Shown here: one piece after another, positions 52,763 through 61,662 of the stretch | Numbering within the stretch: the stretch's first letter is position 1 | Layout of the letters: each line of letters starts with the position of its first letter | DNA from: UBA6197 sp047638075 | GTDB lineage: Bacteria > Pseudomonadota > Alphaproteobacteria > Rhodobacterales > Rhodobacteraceae | Assembly: GCF_047638075.1 (NCBI RefSeq) | Contig: NZ_JBLJBV010000029.1 | Coordinates: 1-64,000 of the forward strand | Direction: 5' to 3' | DNA length: 64,000 nucleotides | Translations under genes and position numbers: made by a program | The notes under the pieces: generated by a model | Database searches by the model: none | Told to the model about the DNA's origin: nothing | Seen by the model: the letters and a program-made list of their open reading frames with translations, nothing else

Positions 52763-54382
52763 ATGCCCCGTCTTGGCCTTTGTCTTGCGCTTGCCATGTC
52801 CACCGCCCCCGCAGCACTTTTTGCCGAAACGATCGAGGCAAATTCAAAGGTCACGCAGGTCACGCTTTACCCGTGGGGTGCGACCGTTACCCGCCGGGTC
52901 GCGTTTTCGGCCCCCGAAGGTGCGCATGAGCTGATCGTGGCGGATCTGCCGATGGCGACCACGGCCGATACATTGCGCGTCAGCGGCGACGGGGTGACGA
53001 TTGGCGCCGTCAGCCTGATACATGGCCGCCTGCCGGTGACGGATGACACCCCCCGCCCGGCGATCAAGGCCGCCAAGGAAGAGGTCAAACGGCTGGAAGA
53101 GGTCCTGCGCGGCAAGGACGCCGCCATTGCAGCGATCCGGCTGCGAGCGGATGCGGCAAATGAACAGGTGGCATTCCTGCGCGGGCTGAATCAGTCAGAT
53201 GCCCCTGCCAGCGCCGAAGACCTGCGCGCCCTGTCGCGGATGGTCGCTGACGAGGTTCTGGCCGCAAGCCAACGCGCCCTGACCGCCGGACAAGAGGCGG
53301 ATACCGCCAGTCGCGCCCGCGAAGGTGACGTGACGGCGCTTGATAAGGCCCGTCAGGCGTTGGCCGCGCTGACCGATGGCGCCCAAAACCATGCCGCCCT
53401 GTCGCTGATGGTGCAGTCCCGCGAAGGCGGCGGCGCGGTCGAGGTGACAAGCTATACCGACACTGCCAGTTGGCGTCCGGTCTATGACATGCGGCTGGAC
53501 CGCGCGGCGGGTCGGCTGGATATGGAACGCGGCGTCGTCGTGTCGCAATCGTCGGGCGAGGATTGGCGCGGGGTTGATCTGGTGTTGTCAACCGCCCGCC
53601 CGTCCGAGCGGTCAGAGCCGTCGGCGCTTTGGCCCTGGCTGCGGCGCATCGACGATCCGGCGCCCTTGGCAGAGTTGGCCCCCAGCCCACTGGCTCGCGC
53701 CAGCAAAAGCATGGATTATGCCGGCGCCGCGCCGGTCCTGATGGAAACCGCCGGGGTCGAGATGATGGGCGCCACCGTCACCTATCACTACGCAACGCCC
53801 GTCGATATCCGCGACGGGGTCGAGGATCTGCGCCTGAAGCTGGATGACGTGGCACTGACACCCACGATCATCGCCGAGGCAGTGCCGGCCGAGGATAGCG
53901 TTGCCTATCTGGTGGCCGAGGGCACGAATGATAGCGGTCAGGTGCTGCTACCCGGGCAGGCGGTGCTGTTTTTGGATGGGGCGTTGGTTGGGGGCGCGGC
54001 ACTGGGCCTGACGGCCACAGGCGACAAGATGCGCCTGGGCTTTGGCCCGATCGACGGGCTGCGGCTAACCCGCACCGTGCCGCAACGCAGTGAAGGCGGT
54101 CGTGGGGTGATCTCCAAATCGAACGAGCTGCAAGAGGTGGCATTGCTGAAGGTTGAAAACCTGACGGACGAGGATTGGCCCCTGCGCGTTCTGGACCGGG
54201 TGCCCTATTCCGAACAAGACGATCTGAAAATCCGCTACACCGCGACACCCGCCCCCAGCGAGATCGACCGCAACGGCGCCCGCGGCGTTCTGGCGTGGGA
54301 GTCAGATATAAAGGCAGGCGCGACGCAACAGATCCGGCTGGAAACGACCCTGACCTGGCCCGAGGGGAAAGTGCTGAACTGA
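52763..54382 (+). CDS. DUF4139 / mucoidy-inhibitor A family protein
   Basis: A 539-residue exported protein with a signal peptide (cleavage near LFAET). A DUF4140-type N-terminus (SKVTQVTLYPWGATVTRRVAF) is followed by a coiled-coil segment and a C-terminal DUF4139 domain with TASWRPVYDMRLD and WALRVLDRVPYSEQ-like segments. The MuiA-type family is linked to capsule or envelope phenotypes, but no mechanism is known. GGAGAG fixes the ATG at 52763. It converges on the carbonic anhydrase gene, with 14 bases between stops. Confidence 0.88.
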   Translation: MPRLGLCLALAMSTAPAALFAETIEANSKVTQVTLYPWGATVTRRVAFSAPEGAHELIVADLPMATTADTLRVSGDGVTIGAVSLIHGRLPVTDDTPRPAIKAAKEEVKRLEEVLRGKDAAIAAIRLRADAANEQVAFLRGLNQSDAPASAEDLRALSRMVADEVLAASQRALTAGQEADTASRAREGDVTALDKARQALAALTDGAQNHAALSLMVQSREGGGAVEVTSYTDTASWRPVYDMRLDRAAGRLDMERGVVVSQSSGEDWRGVDLVLSTARPSERSEPSALWPWLRRIDDPAPLAELAPSPLARASKSMDYAGAAPVLMETAGVEMMGATVTYHYATPVDIRDGVEDLRLKLDDVALTPTIIAEAVPAEDSVAYLVAEGTNDSGQVLLPGQAVLFLDGALVGGAALGLTATGDKMRLGFGPIDGLRLTRTVPQRSEGGRGVISKSNELQEVALLKVENLTDEDWPLRVLDRVPYSEQDDLKIRYTATPAPSEIDRNGARGVLAWESDIKAGATQQIRLETTLTWPEGKVLN

Positions 54383-54396
54383 ATGGCAAGAAAAGG

Positions 54397-55047
54397 TCAG
54401 ACCTGCACAAAGCCCCCGGTTTCGGCATCGTATTGCATCAACCCGCCCTCGCCAATGTCGGTCAATAACCCGTGCAGGGTCATTTCGCCCGCCTCCAACG
54501 CCGCGCGCACGAAGGGGAAGGTCATCAGATTCTCCAGCGACACCACCACTGCCTTACGCTCAAGCGCGGCGATACGTTCGGCTTCGGGCAGATCTTTGAC
54601 CTGTTCGTAACCGGGGCGCAGGATATCAAGCCACTTGCCGACGAACGAGGTTTCCCTTTCCAGTTCGGGGGCATGACCGCTACACATCGCATCGCAGCCG
54701 TCAATGCCACCGCATTGCGTGTGGCCCAGCACGATCAGATGCGCCACCTTCAACGTGGTCACCGCATACTCGACCGTCGCTGAAGTGCCGTGGTGATCAC
54801 CGTCGGGGGTATAATGCGGCACGAGGTTGGCAATATTGCGGTGAATGAAGAATTCACCCTGATCCGCCCCGAAAATCGAGGTCACATGAACCCGGCTGTC
54901 GCAGCACGAAATGACCATGGCGCGCGGGCGCTGCCCGTCTTCGGCCAAACGTCTATACCACGCCCGATTTTCGGCGTAGGTGGTGGCTTTCCAACCGTGA
55001 TAGCGCTGAACAAGATAGGTGGGTAGCGGCCGAACATGGTCTTTCAT
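54397..55047 (-). CDS. Beta-class carbonic anhydrase
   Basis: A 216-residue beta-carbonic anhydrase interconverting CO2 and bicarbonate. Zinc ligands lie in CCDSRV (C48 or C49, with the D50/R52 dyad) and in VLGHTQCGGIDGC (H and C near 111-114). The SATVEYAV helix is also typical. A start at 55047 puts AAGGGG six bases upstream; 55053 would place it too close. It is a single-gene unit, divergent from the Hpt-like gene. Confidence 0.94.
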   Translation of the reverse strand: MKDHVRPLPTYLVQRYHGWKATTYAENRAWYRRLAEDGQRPRAMVISCCDSRVHVTSIFGADQGEFFIHRNIANLVPHYTPDGDHHGTSATVEYAVTTLKVAHLIVLGHTQCGGIDGCDAMCSGHAPELERETSFVGKWLDILRPGYEQVKDLPEAERIAALERKAVVVSLENLMTFPFVRAALEAGEMTLHGLLTDIGEGGLMQYDAETGGFVQV

Positions 55048-55191
55048 CGTCATCCCCTTTTGCGGCTGCGCTCTAGATAAGCTGTAATTGTTCCAAATTC
55101 GAGCGGTTTTTGTCGAATCCATCAACCTTTTCTTGAGGCAATAGCGTCAAAGTACCGATCAGCGTGGGGACGCAAGATCGGAGGGTGATGG

Positions 55192-55572
55192 GTGAACAAG
55201 ATTGCAAAACTGCGGCCGCAGGAAGGTGTCCGGCTGGATCCTGACTGTCTGGTGGCGCTTTATGCCGAACTTGGGGAAGTCGGGGCCGAACGGGTTATTT
55301 CAGCCGCGATGGAAGAATTGGCCGTGCATCTGGCGGCAGTTCAGGCAGCCGTATTGCCAGGCGCTGCCGCAGACCCGATTGCGGCGGCAAGAACCTTGGC
55401 GCGGTTGTCAAGGCAGGTGGGCATGACCTCGCTGGCGCGGGTTGCTGAGAATGTGGCGCAATGCGCCGCGTCGGGTGACCCCGTCAGCCAGGCGGCCACG
55501 CTGGCGCGGCTGGTGCGTATCACCAACCGCTCGTTGAGCGCTGTGTGGGATTTGCAAGACATCCGCCTTTAG
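55192..55572 (+). CDS. Small helical protein, possible degenerate Hpt domain
   Basis: A 126-residue, mostly alpha-helical soluble protein starting at GTG with GGAGG upstream. Its central part, AARTLARLSRQVGMTSLARVAENV, resembles the helix pair of histidine phosphotransfer (Hpt) domains, AHxLKxxxxxxGxxxLAxxxxxxE. The phospho-histidine position is not His here, so if related it would not carry phosphate. No family is firmly recognised. It lies between carbonic anhydrase and leucyl aminopeptidase, divergent from the former. Confidence 0.7.
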   Translation: MNKIAKLRPQEGVRLDPDCLVALYAELGEVGAERVISAAMEELAVHLAAVQAAVLPGAAADPIAAARTLARLSRQVGMTSLARVAENVAQCAASGDPVSQAATLARLVRITNRSLSAVWDLQDIRL

Positions 55573-55635
55573 CCCCCCTTGCGGGCGCTGCGCTGTGCGT
55601 TAGGCTATGGCGATACCGTAAAAGGACGTTTGACC

Positions 55636-57021
55636 ATGCCCCTCAGCTTTGCCGCCGCTGACAGCCCGTCGCTGCCACTTTATCTGCTGCCAGAAGGTGC
55701 CTCAGAGGTGGCTTTTTCGGCGCTTTCAAAATCTACACGGCTTTGGGCCGAGGCGCAGGGTTTTACCGGGGCACTGGGCCAGACCTGTGTGCTGCCGGGG
55801 CCAGAGGGCGCGCCCGTTGGGGCACTGTTTGGCCTTGGCACCCTTGCGGCACGCGCGCGTGGCCGCTTTCACCTTGCACGCGCCGCCGAGGCCCTGCCGG
55901 AAGGTGCGTGGCATCTGGTGGGTGATCTGTCCCCGACCGAGGCCGACGAGGCCGCGTTGGGCTGGCTGCTGGCGGGGTATCGCTTTACCCGCTACAAATC
56001 CGCCCCCGCCTTGAAAGCCCGGCTGAAATGCCCCGATGGCGTTGACGCCACCCGCCTTGAGGTGCTTGCCAACGCCGAGGCGTTGACCCGCGATCTGATC
56101 AATACCCCCGCCTCTGACATGGGCCCGGATGAGTTGGAGCAGGCCTTTTTCGCGCTTGCCGCCCGGCATAGCGCGACGGCAACCGCAGTCCGTGGCGACG
56201 ATCTTTTGGCGCAGGGCTTCCCGATGATCCACGCAGTTGGCCGCGCAAGCCCGCGTGCGCCGCGTTTGCTGGACCTGCGTTGGGGCAGCGCGGGGCCAGA
56301 GCTGACCCTGGTTGGCAAGGGCGTGTGTTTTGACACTGGCGGGCTTGATCTGAAACCTGCCGCAGGCATGGGGTTGATGAAAAAGGACATGGGCGGCGCC
56401 GCCACCGTGATCGGGCTGGCGCAGATGATCATGGCCCTGCACCTGCCGTTGCGGCTTCGGGTGCTGATCCCGGCGGTGGAAAATGCGGTGTCGGGTAATG
56501 CGTTCCGCCCACAAGACATTCTGACCTCGCGCAAGGGGCTGACGGTCGAGGTGAACAACACCGATGCCGAGGGGCGGCTGGTGCTGGCCGATGCACTGGC
56601 CTTCGCTGATGAGGAATCGCCCGATCTGATCTTGTGCATGGCCACGCTGACGGGCGCGGCACGCATGGCGCTTGGGCCCGATGTGCCGCCCTTTTACACC
56701 GACGACGACGCCCTTGCCGGTGCCCTTGCCAAGGCGGCAGCCAGGGCTGCCGATCCGTTGTGGCGAATGCCGCTTTGGCAGCCCTATGAGCCGCTGATTG
56801 AACCCGGTATCGCGGATCTTGACAATGCGCCTTCGGGGGGGATGGCGGGGTCCGTGACCGCCGCCCTGTTCTTGCGCCGTTTTGTAACAGAAACCAAACG
56901 TTTCGCCCATTTTGATGTCTACGGCTGGCAACCTACCCCCGCCCCCGCCCGCCCGAAAGGCGGGGCAGGGCAGGGCGCGCGCGCCATTCTGGCCGCCCTT
57001 CCCGTGGTTCTGGGGCTATGA
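55636..57021 (+). CDS. Leucyl aminopeptidase family protein (M17)
   Basis: A 461-residue M17 aminopeptidase. The metal-binding region reads LVGKGVCFDTGGLDLKPA then MKKDMGGAATVIG, and the family signature NTDAEGRLVLADAL follows, with the conserved C-terminal half. Cytoplasmic peptide and glutathione turnover are typical roles. The length fits the shorter M17 type found in Rhodobacterales. AAGGA lies about ten bases before the ATG at 55636. It is coupled to the NlpC gene by a four-base overlap. Confidence 0.94.
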   Translation: MPLSFAAADSPSLPLYLLPEGASEVAFSALSKSTRLWAEAQGFTGALGQTCVLPGPEGAPVGALFGLGTLAARARGRFHLARAAEALPEGAWHLVGDLSPTEADEAALGWLLAGYRFTRYKSAPALKARLKCPDGVDATRLEVLANAEALTRDLINTPASDMGPDELEQAFFALAARHSATATAVRGDDLLAQGFPMIHAVGRASPRAPRLLDLRWGSAGPELTLVGKGVCFDTGGLDLKPAAGMGLMKKDMGGAATVIGLAQMIMALHLPLRLRVLIPAVENAVSGNAFRPQDILTSRKGLTVEVNNTDAEGRLVLADALAFADEESPDLILCMATLTGAARMALGPDVPPFYTDDDALAGALAKAAARAADPLWRMPLWQPYEPLIEPGIADLDNAPSGGMAGSVTAALFLRRFVTETKRFAHFDVYGWQPTPAPARPKGGAGQGARAILAALPVVLGL

Positions 57022-57851
57022 CGGCTGACCGCCGCCTGACACCGTTCAACGGCCGCGTCGCGCATGTGTCGCTACGCGCGACGGTCGCCGCTGAAACCTA
57101 TGTGGAGGGCACCAAGGCACAGATCACCGCCCCTCTTGCCGAAATTTGCGCAACCCCGGCGGGCCCGCGCGACCGCCAGCTATTGTTGGGGGCTGCCGTT
57201 CTGGTGCTGGAACGCCGCAATGACTGGGCCTTTGTGCAGGCGGAGGCGGATGGTTACTGCGGCTGGGTGCCCGGCAATGCCTTGGGCGTGGCGCAGGTGG
57301 CCACCCATTGGGTTGCGGCACCTGCAAGCCACCTTTACCCCGAACCCTCGATCAAGGCCCGCGAACTGGCCGCATTGCCACTGAATGCACGGGTGACCAT
57401 TACCGGGGCCGACGGCAGGTTCTTGCAGACCGCTGCGGGTGCCTTCATCCCTGCCCAACATCTGCGCGCTATCGGGGATTGGGCCAAAGATCCGGCAGAT
57501 GTGGCCGCGTCACTATTGGGCACACCCTACCTTTGGGGCGGCAACAGCCGGGCGGGAATTGACTGTTCGGGCCTGGTGCAGGCCGCCTATACCGCCTGCG
57601 GCCTGCCCTGCCCTGCCGATAGCGACCTGCAACGGGGCAGTCTGGGCGCACCCCTGCCTGAAGGCGCCCCCTACCGGCGCGGCGATCTGTTTTTCTGGAA
57701 GGGTCACGTCGCGCTGGCACTGGACCCTGAAACCTTGATCCACGCGAACGCCTACAGCATGAACGTGGCCCGGGAACCCATCGCCGCCTCTATCCGCCGG
57801 ATTGACGCGCAGGGCGAGGGCTTGCCGCTTTGCGTCAAGCGGCGCAATTGA
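57018..57851 (+). CDS. NlpC/P60 family peptidase with SH3-type domains
   Basis: A 277-residue protein. The N-terminal half contains two bacterial SH3-like segments (GCWGWVPGN-type turn near residue 80, and around 110-140), and the C-terminal half is an NlpC/P60 cysteine peptidase. The catalytic triad is visible: C183 in GIDCSGLV, H230 in GHVALAL and H242 in HANAYS. These cleave peptidoglycan stem peptides. No signal peptide is evident, so it may act on imported muropeptides. It is co-translated with the upstream aminopeptidase, which suggests peptide recycling. Confidence 0.93.
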   Translation: MTADRRLTPFNGRVAHVSLRATVAAETYVEGTKAQITAPLAEICATPAGPRDRQLLLGAAVLVLERRNDWAFVQAEADGYCGWVPGNALGVAQVATHWVAAPASHLYPEPSIKARELAALPLNARVTITGADGRFLQTAAGAFIPAQHLRAIGDWAKDPADVAASLLGTPYLWGGNSRAGIDCSGLVQAAYTACGLPCPADSDLQRGSLGAPLPEGAPYRRGDLFFWKGHVALALDPETLIHANAYSMNVAREPIAASIRRIDAQGEGLPLCVKRRN

Positions 57852-57870
57852 CGCCAAGGCGATTGGGCTG

Positions 57871-58218
57871 TCAGTCGATGGGGCGGATCAACTTGCGCTC
57901 CAACACCCGCAAAACCTGCGCAATGTCATGGCCGCGCTTGAGGATCTGGCCATCCATGCCGACGACCGAATATTGGCCCTGCCGGGTGCGCAGGGCCGGG
58001 CGCTTTTCGATCCGGTAAAGCGGGGTTTCGGCGGCGCGGCGAAAGATCGAGAAAACCGCGACCTCGCGCAGAAAGCTCATCGCGTAATCACGCCACTCGC
58101 CCGCTGCCACCATGCGCCCGTAAAGCGATAAGATCACCGATAGCTCTGCCCGGTCAAACGCCGTTTGCGCGGGCGCAGTCTGGGGCCGGGGAAAGGGTGT
58201 CGGTGGCTGAACCGTCAT
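57871..58218 (-). CDS. DUF2794 family protein
   Basis: A 115-residue protein of the DUF2794 family, common in alphaproteobacteria. The conserved core is FDRAELSVILSLYGRMVAAG, then EWRDYAMSFLREVAVFSIFRR and the C-terminal LKRGHDIAQVLRVLERKL. Function is unknown. It converges on the NlpC/P60 gene, with 19 bases between them. The ATG lacks a strong Shine-Dalgarno. Confidence 0.88.
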   Translation of the reverse strand: MTVQPPTPFPRPQTAPAQTAFDRAELSVILSLYGRMVAAGEWRDYAMSFLREVAVFSIFRRAAETPLYRIEKRPALRTRQGQYSVVGMDGQILKRGHDIAQVLRVLERKLIRPID

Positions 58219-58553
58219 CCACGCAGCTTGCCAGCCAAACCGTTGCAGATCAAGCGCCCAGAAGATGCCACCAATTGAGCCCGAAAAAGCCGCCCCCCTA
58301 ACCCGATGCGGCCCTGATCGCGTGCCACAAAGGAGTTAGCGCAAAACGCTGACGCCCCGGTGGTGCGGTTCACAGCCCTCACCAGCCCGTGCCGCCGGGG
58401 TGCTTTTGTCCGCAAAAACCCGCGACAGCGCCGGGAACGCGGTCTGGCGTTCTGACAAAAGCGTGAAAACCCGCACCAAACCACCTACAGCGTTTCATAA
58501 AACCCTCTGCGGCAGGCTATAGTCACCCCTTTATGCAACCAGGGAGACTGCCC
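58219..58553. other. Intergenic region between DUF2794 and cytochrome c'
   Basis: No gene is recognised in these 335 bases between divergent genes. A perfect 9-bp inverted repeat, GCTTTTGTC (58402-58410) / GACAAAAGC (58454-58462), lies in the middle and could be a regulator site or a hairpin with a 43-base loop. Confidence 0.4.
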
Positions 58554-58997
58554 GTGAAGATTTCCGCCAAAGCCCTTACCCTCGGTCTGATTTGTGCCGC
58601 CGGGATCGCCTATGCCAAAGAGGGGGTGCAAAACCCCATCGTCAAAACCCGCATGGACACAATGGACGTGATCCGCGCCAATACCGCCATTCTGGGCGAT
58701 ATGGCCGGCGACAAGGCACCTTTCGATGAAGCCAAGGCAACCGAAGCCGCAGCAGCACTGTCCGCCGCCGCCACAACGATCCCGCAAGTCTTTGAGCCCG
58801 AAGAAACCGACCCGGTCTCAGAAGCCCTGCCCGATATCTGGAACAAACCCGACGAGTTCGGCGTCAAGGCCGAAACGCTGTACAAGGCCGCGCAATCCAT
58901 TGACACGGCATCGCTGGATGGTGTCAGGGCGGGTATGGGGGCCATCGGCGGCGCGTGCAAATCATGCCATGAATCTTTCCGTATGAAGAAAGAGTGA
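58554..58997 (+). CDS. Class II cytochrome c (cytochrome c')
   Basis: A 147-residue exported cytochrome c'. The GTG start at 58554 has AGGGAG upstream and opens a signal peptide ending near IAYAKE. The rest is a four-helix bundle with the C-terminal haem motif CKSCH (C135-H139) followed by ESFRMKKE. Cytochromes c' bind NO or act in periplasmic electron transfer. An ATG at 58533 is possible but has no ribosome-binding site. Confidence 0.93.
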   Translation: MKISAKALTLGLICAAGIAYAKEGVQNPIVKTRMDTMDVIRANTAILGDMAGDKAPFDEAKATEAAAALSAAATTIPQVFEPEETDPVSEALPDIWNKPDEFGVKAETLYKAAQSIDTASLDGVRAGMGAIGGACKSCHESFRMKKE

Positions 58998-59021
58998 TGA
59001 TTCAGCAGCCGTCGCGCGGGG

Positions 59022-59291
59022 TCACGAACAGTGGACCCGCGCGATCCTTTCTGATCTGTCGATCACAATGTTCAAACGGTCTGCCCGGTAATCCATCGTC
59101 ACCGCGGTATCGGGGCGGATAATCCGGACAGGCGCGGCAAACCGCATCGTTTCCAACACTTTAGCGGGCTGACCGACCAGCGTTTGCAACACGTCTGCGC
59201 CGCATGTATCGGGCGCCGGGGTTGATACCGGCGATTCAGGCTGGCAAGCCGCAAGCAGCAGACCAAGCGCTATTGCTACGCACCCCCGCAT
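59022..59291 (-). CDS. I78-type peptidase-inhibitor-family lipoprotein
   Basis: An 89-residue small lipoprotein with lipobox LLAAC (about residues 13-17) and an I78-type inhibitor domain: CGADVLQTLVGQPAKVLE followed by RIIRPDTAVTMDYRADRL and a C-terminal Cys, giving the typical disulfide pair. The ATG at 59291 overlaps the upstream stop by one base (TGATG), so it is coupled to a related gene. It may inhibit a serine peptidase in the periplasm; the target is unknown. Confidence 0.82.
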   Translation of the reverse strand: MRGCVAIALGLLLAACQPESPVSTPAPDTCGADVLQTLVGQPAKVLETMRFAAPVRIIRPDTAVTMDYRADRLNIVIDRSERIARVHCS

Positions 59292-59620
59292 CAGCCGCAA
59301 TCAACGTTGAAGATGTTACCGTTCTGATCCAGCCGAAAAACCAGCCGGTTCGCACTATATTCCTGCGGCTCAATCCCGCGCCATTCGACGATCCGGTAAG
59401 GTTGGGTGATGCCAAGACTGGGGATCACGTCAGCAGACTGGGTCAGGTAGGATGCGTAATCGGCAGCGTGGCACAGATCTGGCTCGCGCTCTTGCAAAAG
59501 ATTATCGCTGATAACCGGTTGAATCGACTCACCCACCATGTCCTCCGGTTCGGTGGTCTGACACCCCCCCAACAACGCCCCGCATACGGCGATTGTGGCA
59601 ATGGTGGAAATTCTTTTCAT
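59291..59620 (-). CDS. I78-type lipoprotein, second copy
   Basis: A 109-residue lipoprotein with lipobox LLGGC (about residues 16-20) and a more divergent I78-like domain: CHAADYASYLTQSADVIPSL, RIVEWRGIEPQEYSANRL and a C-terminal NVDCG. The GAGGTG ribosome-binding site fixes the ATG at 59620. It lies divergently 77 bases from adhC. The tandem arrangement with the previous gene suggests duplication and co-expression. Confidence 0.82.
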   Translation of the reverse strand: MKRISTIATIAVCGALLGGCQTTEPEDMVGESIQPVISDNLLQEREPDLCHAADYASYLTQSADVIPSLGITQPYRIVEWRGIEPQEYSANRLVFRLDQNGNIFNVDCG

Positions 59621-59697
59621 TCGGTGGCACCTCATGGTTGCGTGTGCCGATACTTTGGCACAGGCTTTGGACGAACTTATACAGGGAGAACGAACCA

Positions 59698-60828
59698 ATG
59701 AGAACCCGTGCCGCCGTAGCCCTTGCCGCCGGAAAGCCGCTTGTGGTCATGGAAGTCAACCTGGAAGGCCCGAAAGAAGGCGAAGTCCTGGTGGAAATCC
59801 GCGCAACCGGGATCTGCCATACCGACGAATTCACCCGGTCAGGCGCTGATCCAGAAGGGATTTTCCCGGCGATTCTGGGGCATGAGGGCGCGGGCGTGGT
59901 ACTGGAATGTGGCCCCGGCGTAACCACGTTGAAACCCGGCGATCATGTGATCCCGCTATATACGCCGGAATGCCGCGAATGCCCGTCTTGCCTTAGCCAA
60001 AAAACCAACCTGTGCACCGCGATCCGCACGACGCAGGGGCAGGGGCTTTTGCCGGATGGCACGACCCGGTTTTCGATGCTGGATGGCACACCGATCCATC
60101 ACTACATGGGGTGTTCTACCTTCGCCAACCACACGGTCGTGCCTGAAATCGCGCTGGCGAAAATTCGCCCCGACGCGCCGTTTGACAAGGTTTGCTACAT
60201 TGGCTGCGGCGTAACCACCGGCGTGGGCGCAGTGATCAACACCGCCAAGGTCGAGATCGGCGCCAAGGCGGTGGTCTTTGGGCTGGGTGGTATCGGGTTG
60301 AACGTGATCCAGGGCCTGCGGCTTGCCGGTGCGGACATGATCATCGGCGTTGACCTGAACAACGACAAGAAAGAATGGGGCGAGCGGTTTGGCATGACCC
60401 ATTTCGTCAATCCCAAAGAAATTGACGGCGATGTCGTCAGCCATATCGTCAATATGACCAAAACCCCGTTCGACCAGATTGGCGGTGCCGACTACAGCTT
60501 TGACTGCACCGGCAACGTCAAGGTGATGCGCGACGCGTTGGAATGTACGCACCGGGGCTGGGGCCAATCCATTGTCATCGGCGTTGCACCCTCTGGCGCT
60601 GAAATCCAGACGCGGCCTTTCCAGTTGGTCACCGGGCGCATCTGGAAAGGCACAGCCTTTGGCGGCGCGCGCGGGCGCACGGATGTACCGCGGATTGTCG
60701 ATTGGTATATGGATGGAAAGATTCAGATTGACCCGATGATCACCCACATCCTGACATTGGATGAGATCAACAAGGGGTTTGATTTGATGCACGCGGGTGA
60801 ATCCATTCGGGCCGTCGTCGTTTACTGA
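59698..60828 (+). CDS. adhC: S-(hydroxymethyl)glutathione dehydrogenase (class III ADH)
   Basis: A 376-residue class III alcohol dehydrogenase that oxidises the formaldehyde-glutathione adduct with NAD+. Catalytic zinc ligands C40 in GICHTDEF and the His of LGHEGAG are present, and the structural zinc site is CRECPSCLSQKTNLC. NAD binding follows in VVFGLGGIGLNVIQG. GGGAGAA precedes the ATG. It is likely monocistronic and ends in a hairpin. No S-formylglutathione hydrolase gene is nearby. Confidence 0.96.
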   Translation: MRTRAAVALAAGKPLVVMEVNLEGPKEGEVLVEIRATGICHTDEFTRSGADPEGIFPAILGHEGAGVVLECGPGVTTLKPGDHVIPLYTPECRECPSCLSQKTNLCTAIRTTQGQGLLPDGTTRFSMLDGTPIHHYMGCSTFANHTVVPEIALAKIRPDAPFDKVCYIGCGVTTGVGAVINTAKVEIGAKAVVFGLGGIGLNVIQGLRLAGADMIIGVDLNNDKKEWGERFGMTHFVNPKEIDGDVVSHIVNMTKTPFDQIGGADYSFDCTGNVKVMRDALECTHRGWGQSIVIGVAPSGAEIQTRPFQLVTGRIWKGTAFGGARGRTDVPRIVDWYMDGKIQIDPMITHILTLDEINKGFDLMHAGESIRAVVVY

Positions 60829-60836
60829 ACCCAAAA

Positions 60837-60865
60837 GCCATGGGCGGAATTTTTCTGCCCATGGC
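60837..60865 (+). terminator. Hairpin after adhC
   Basis: GCCATGGGCGGAA pairs with TTCTGCCCATGGC (one G-U pair) around a three-base loop, eight bases past the adhC stop. A T run is not seen after the stem, but the stem is strong. Confidence 0.6.
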
Positions 60866-60915
60866 GCCTGAACGATCTGTCCGTACTGTCGCGGGCCATA
60901 CACCATGAGGACAAC

Positions 60916-61662
60916 ATGCCAGAAAACCGCGCCCCCCGCCTTTGCGTCCTGATTGATGCTGACAACGTCCCCGCCAGCTATGCCGAAGCGATCTTTGAGG
61001 AAGTTGCCTCATTGGGCGAAGCCTCGGTCCGGCGGATTTATGGCGACTGGTCAGCGGTGCGTCTGGGGCCATGGGCCAAAAAGGTTGCGGCGCTGGGTCT
61101 GGTGGCCGATCAACAATTCTCCAATACACGGGGCAAGAACGCCTCGGACATCGGGCTGGTGATTGCGGCGATGGATTTTTTGCATTCGGGTCTGTTTGAC
61201 GGTTTCGTGCTGGTCAGTTCCGACAGCGACTTTACCCGGTTGGCGGCGCGGGTGCGCGAACAGGGGCTTGATGTCTACGGGATTGGCGAAAAAAAGACGC
61301 CAGAGGCGTTTCGCATGGCCTGCAAGCGCTTCATCTATGTTGAAAACCTTGGCGATGATGACACACCGCCGCAAGAACCGGTTGGTGCGCGCGACACCGC
61401 CCCGCGCCCGGACCCCGCCCCGCGCGACAAGGAACCGGCCAAGAACGCCATCCCCCTGATTGTCGCGGCGATGCGCGCGATTGGCGGCGATGAGGATTGG
61501 TATTCGATGGGCCAGATCGGCCAGTTCATTTCGCAGGCGAACCCCGATTTCGACACCCGCAGCTATGGCGCCACCAAGCTAAGCGACCTGATCCGCAAAA
61601 CCGGCCGGTTTGAGCTAAAGCAAGGCGCCGGCACCCAGTTGATCGTGCGTGATCTGGCCTAA
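60916..61662 (+). CDS. NYN-domain protein with OST-HTH/LOTUS domain
   Basis: A 248-residue protein. The N-terminal NYN (PIN-like) domain has LIDADNVPA (D14, D16, N17), GKNASDIGLVIAAMD and LVSSDSDFTRLA, the acidic nuclease-type residues. The C-terminal half (about 175-245) resembles an OST-HTH/LOTUS domain. A role in RNA processing or decay is possible; no substrate is known. GAGGACA precedes the ATG. The stop codon shares bases with the convergent TetR stop. Confidence 0.9.
   Translation: MPENRAPRLCVLIDADNVPASYAEAIFEEVASLGEASVRRIYGDWSAVRLGPWAKKVAALGLVADQQFSNTRGKNASDIGLVIAAMDFLHSGLFDGFVLVSSDSDFTRLAARVREQGLDVYGIGEKKTPEAFRMACKRFIYVENLGDDDTPPQEPVGARDTAPRPDPAPRDKEPAKNAIPLIVAAMRAIGGDEDWYSMGQIGQFISQANPDFDTRSYGATKLSDLIRKTGRFELKQGAGTQLIVRDLA

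Noticed and set aside
58215..58484. 89-codon minus-strand open frame upstream of DUF2794
   Set aside because: It has no ribosome-binding site and an Arg/Cys-rich composition, and it resembles no family.
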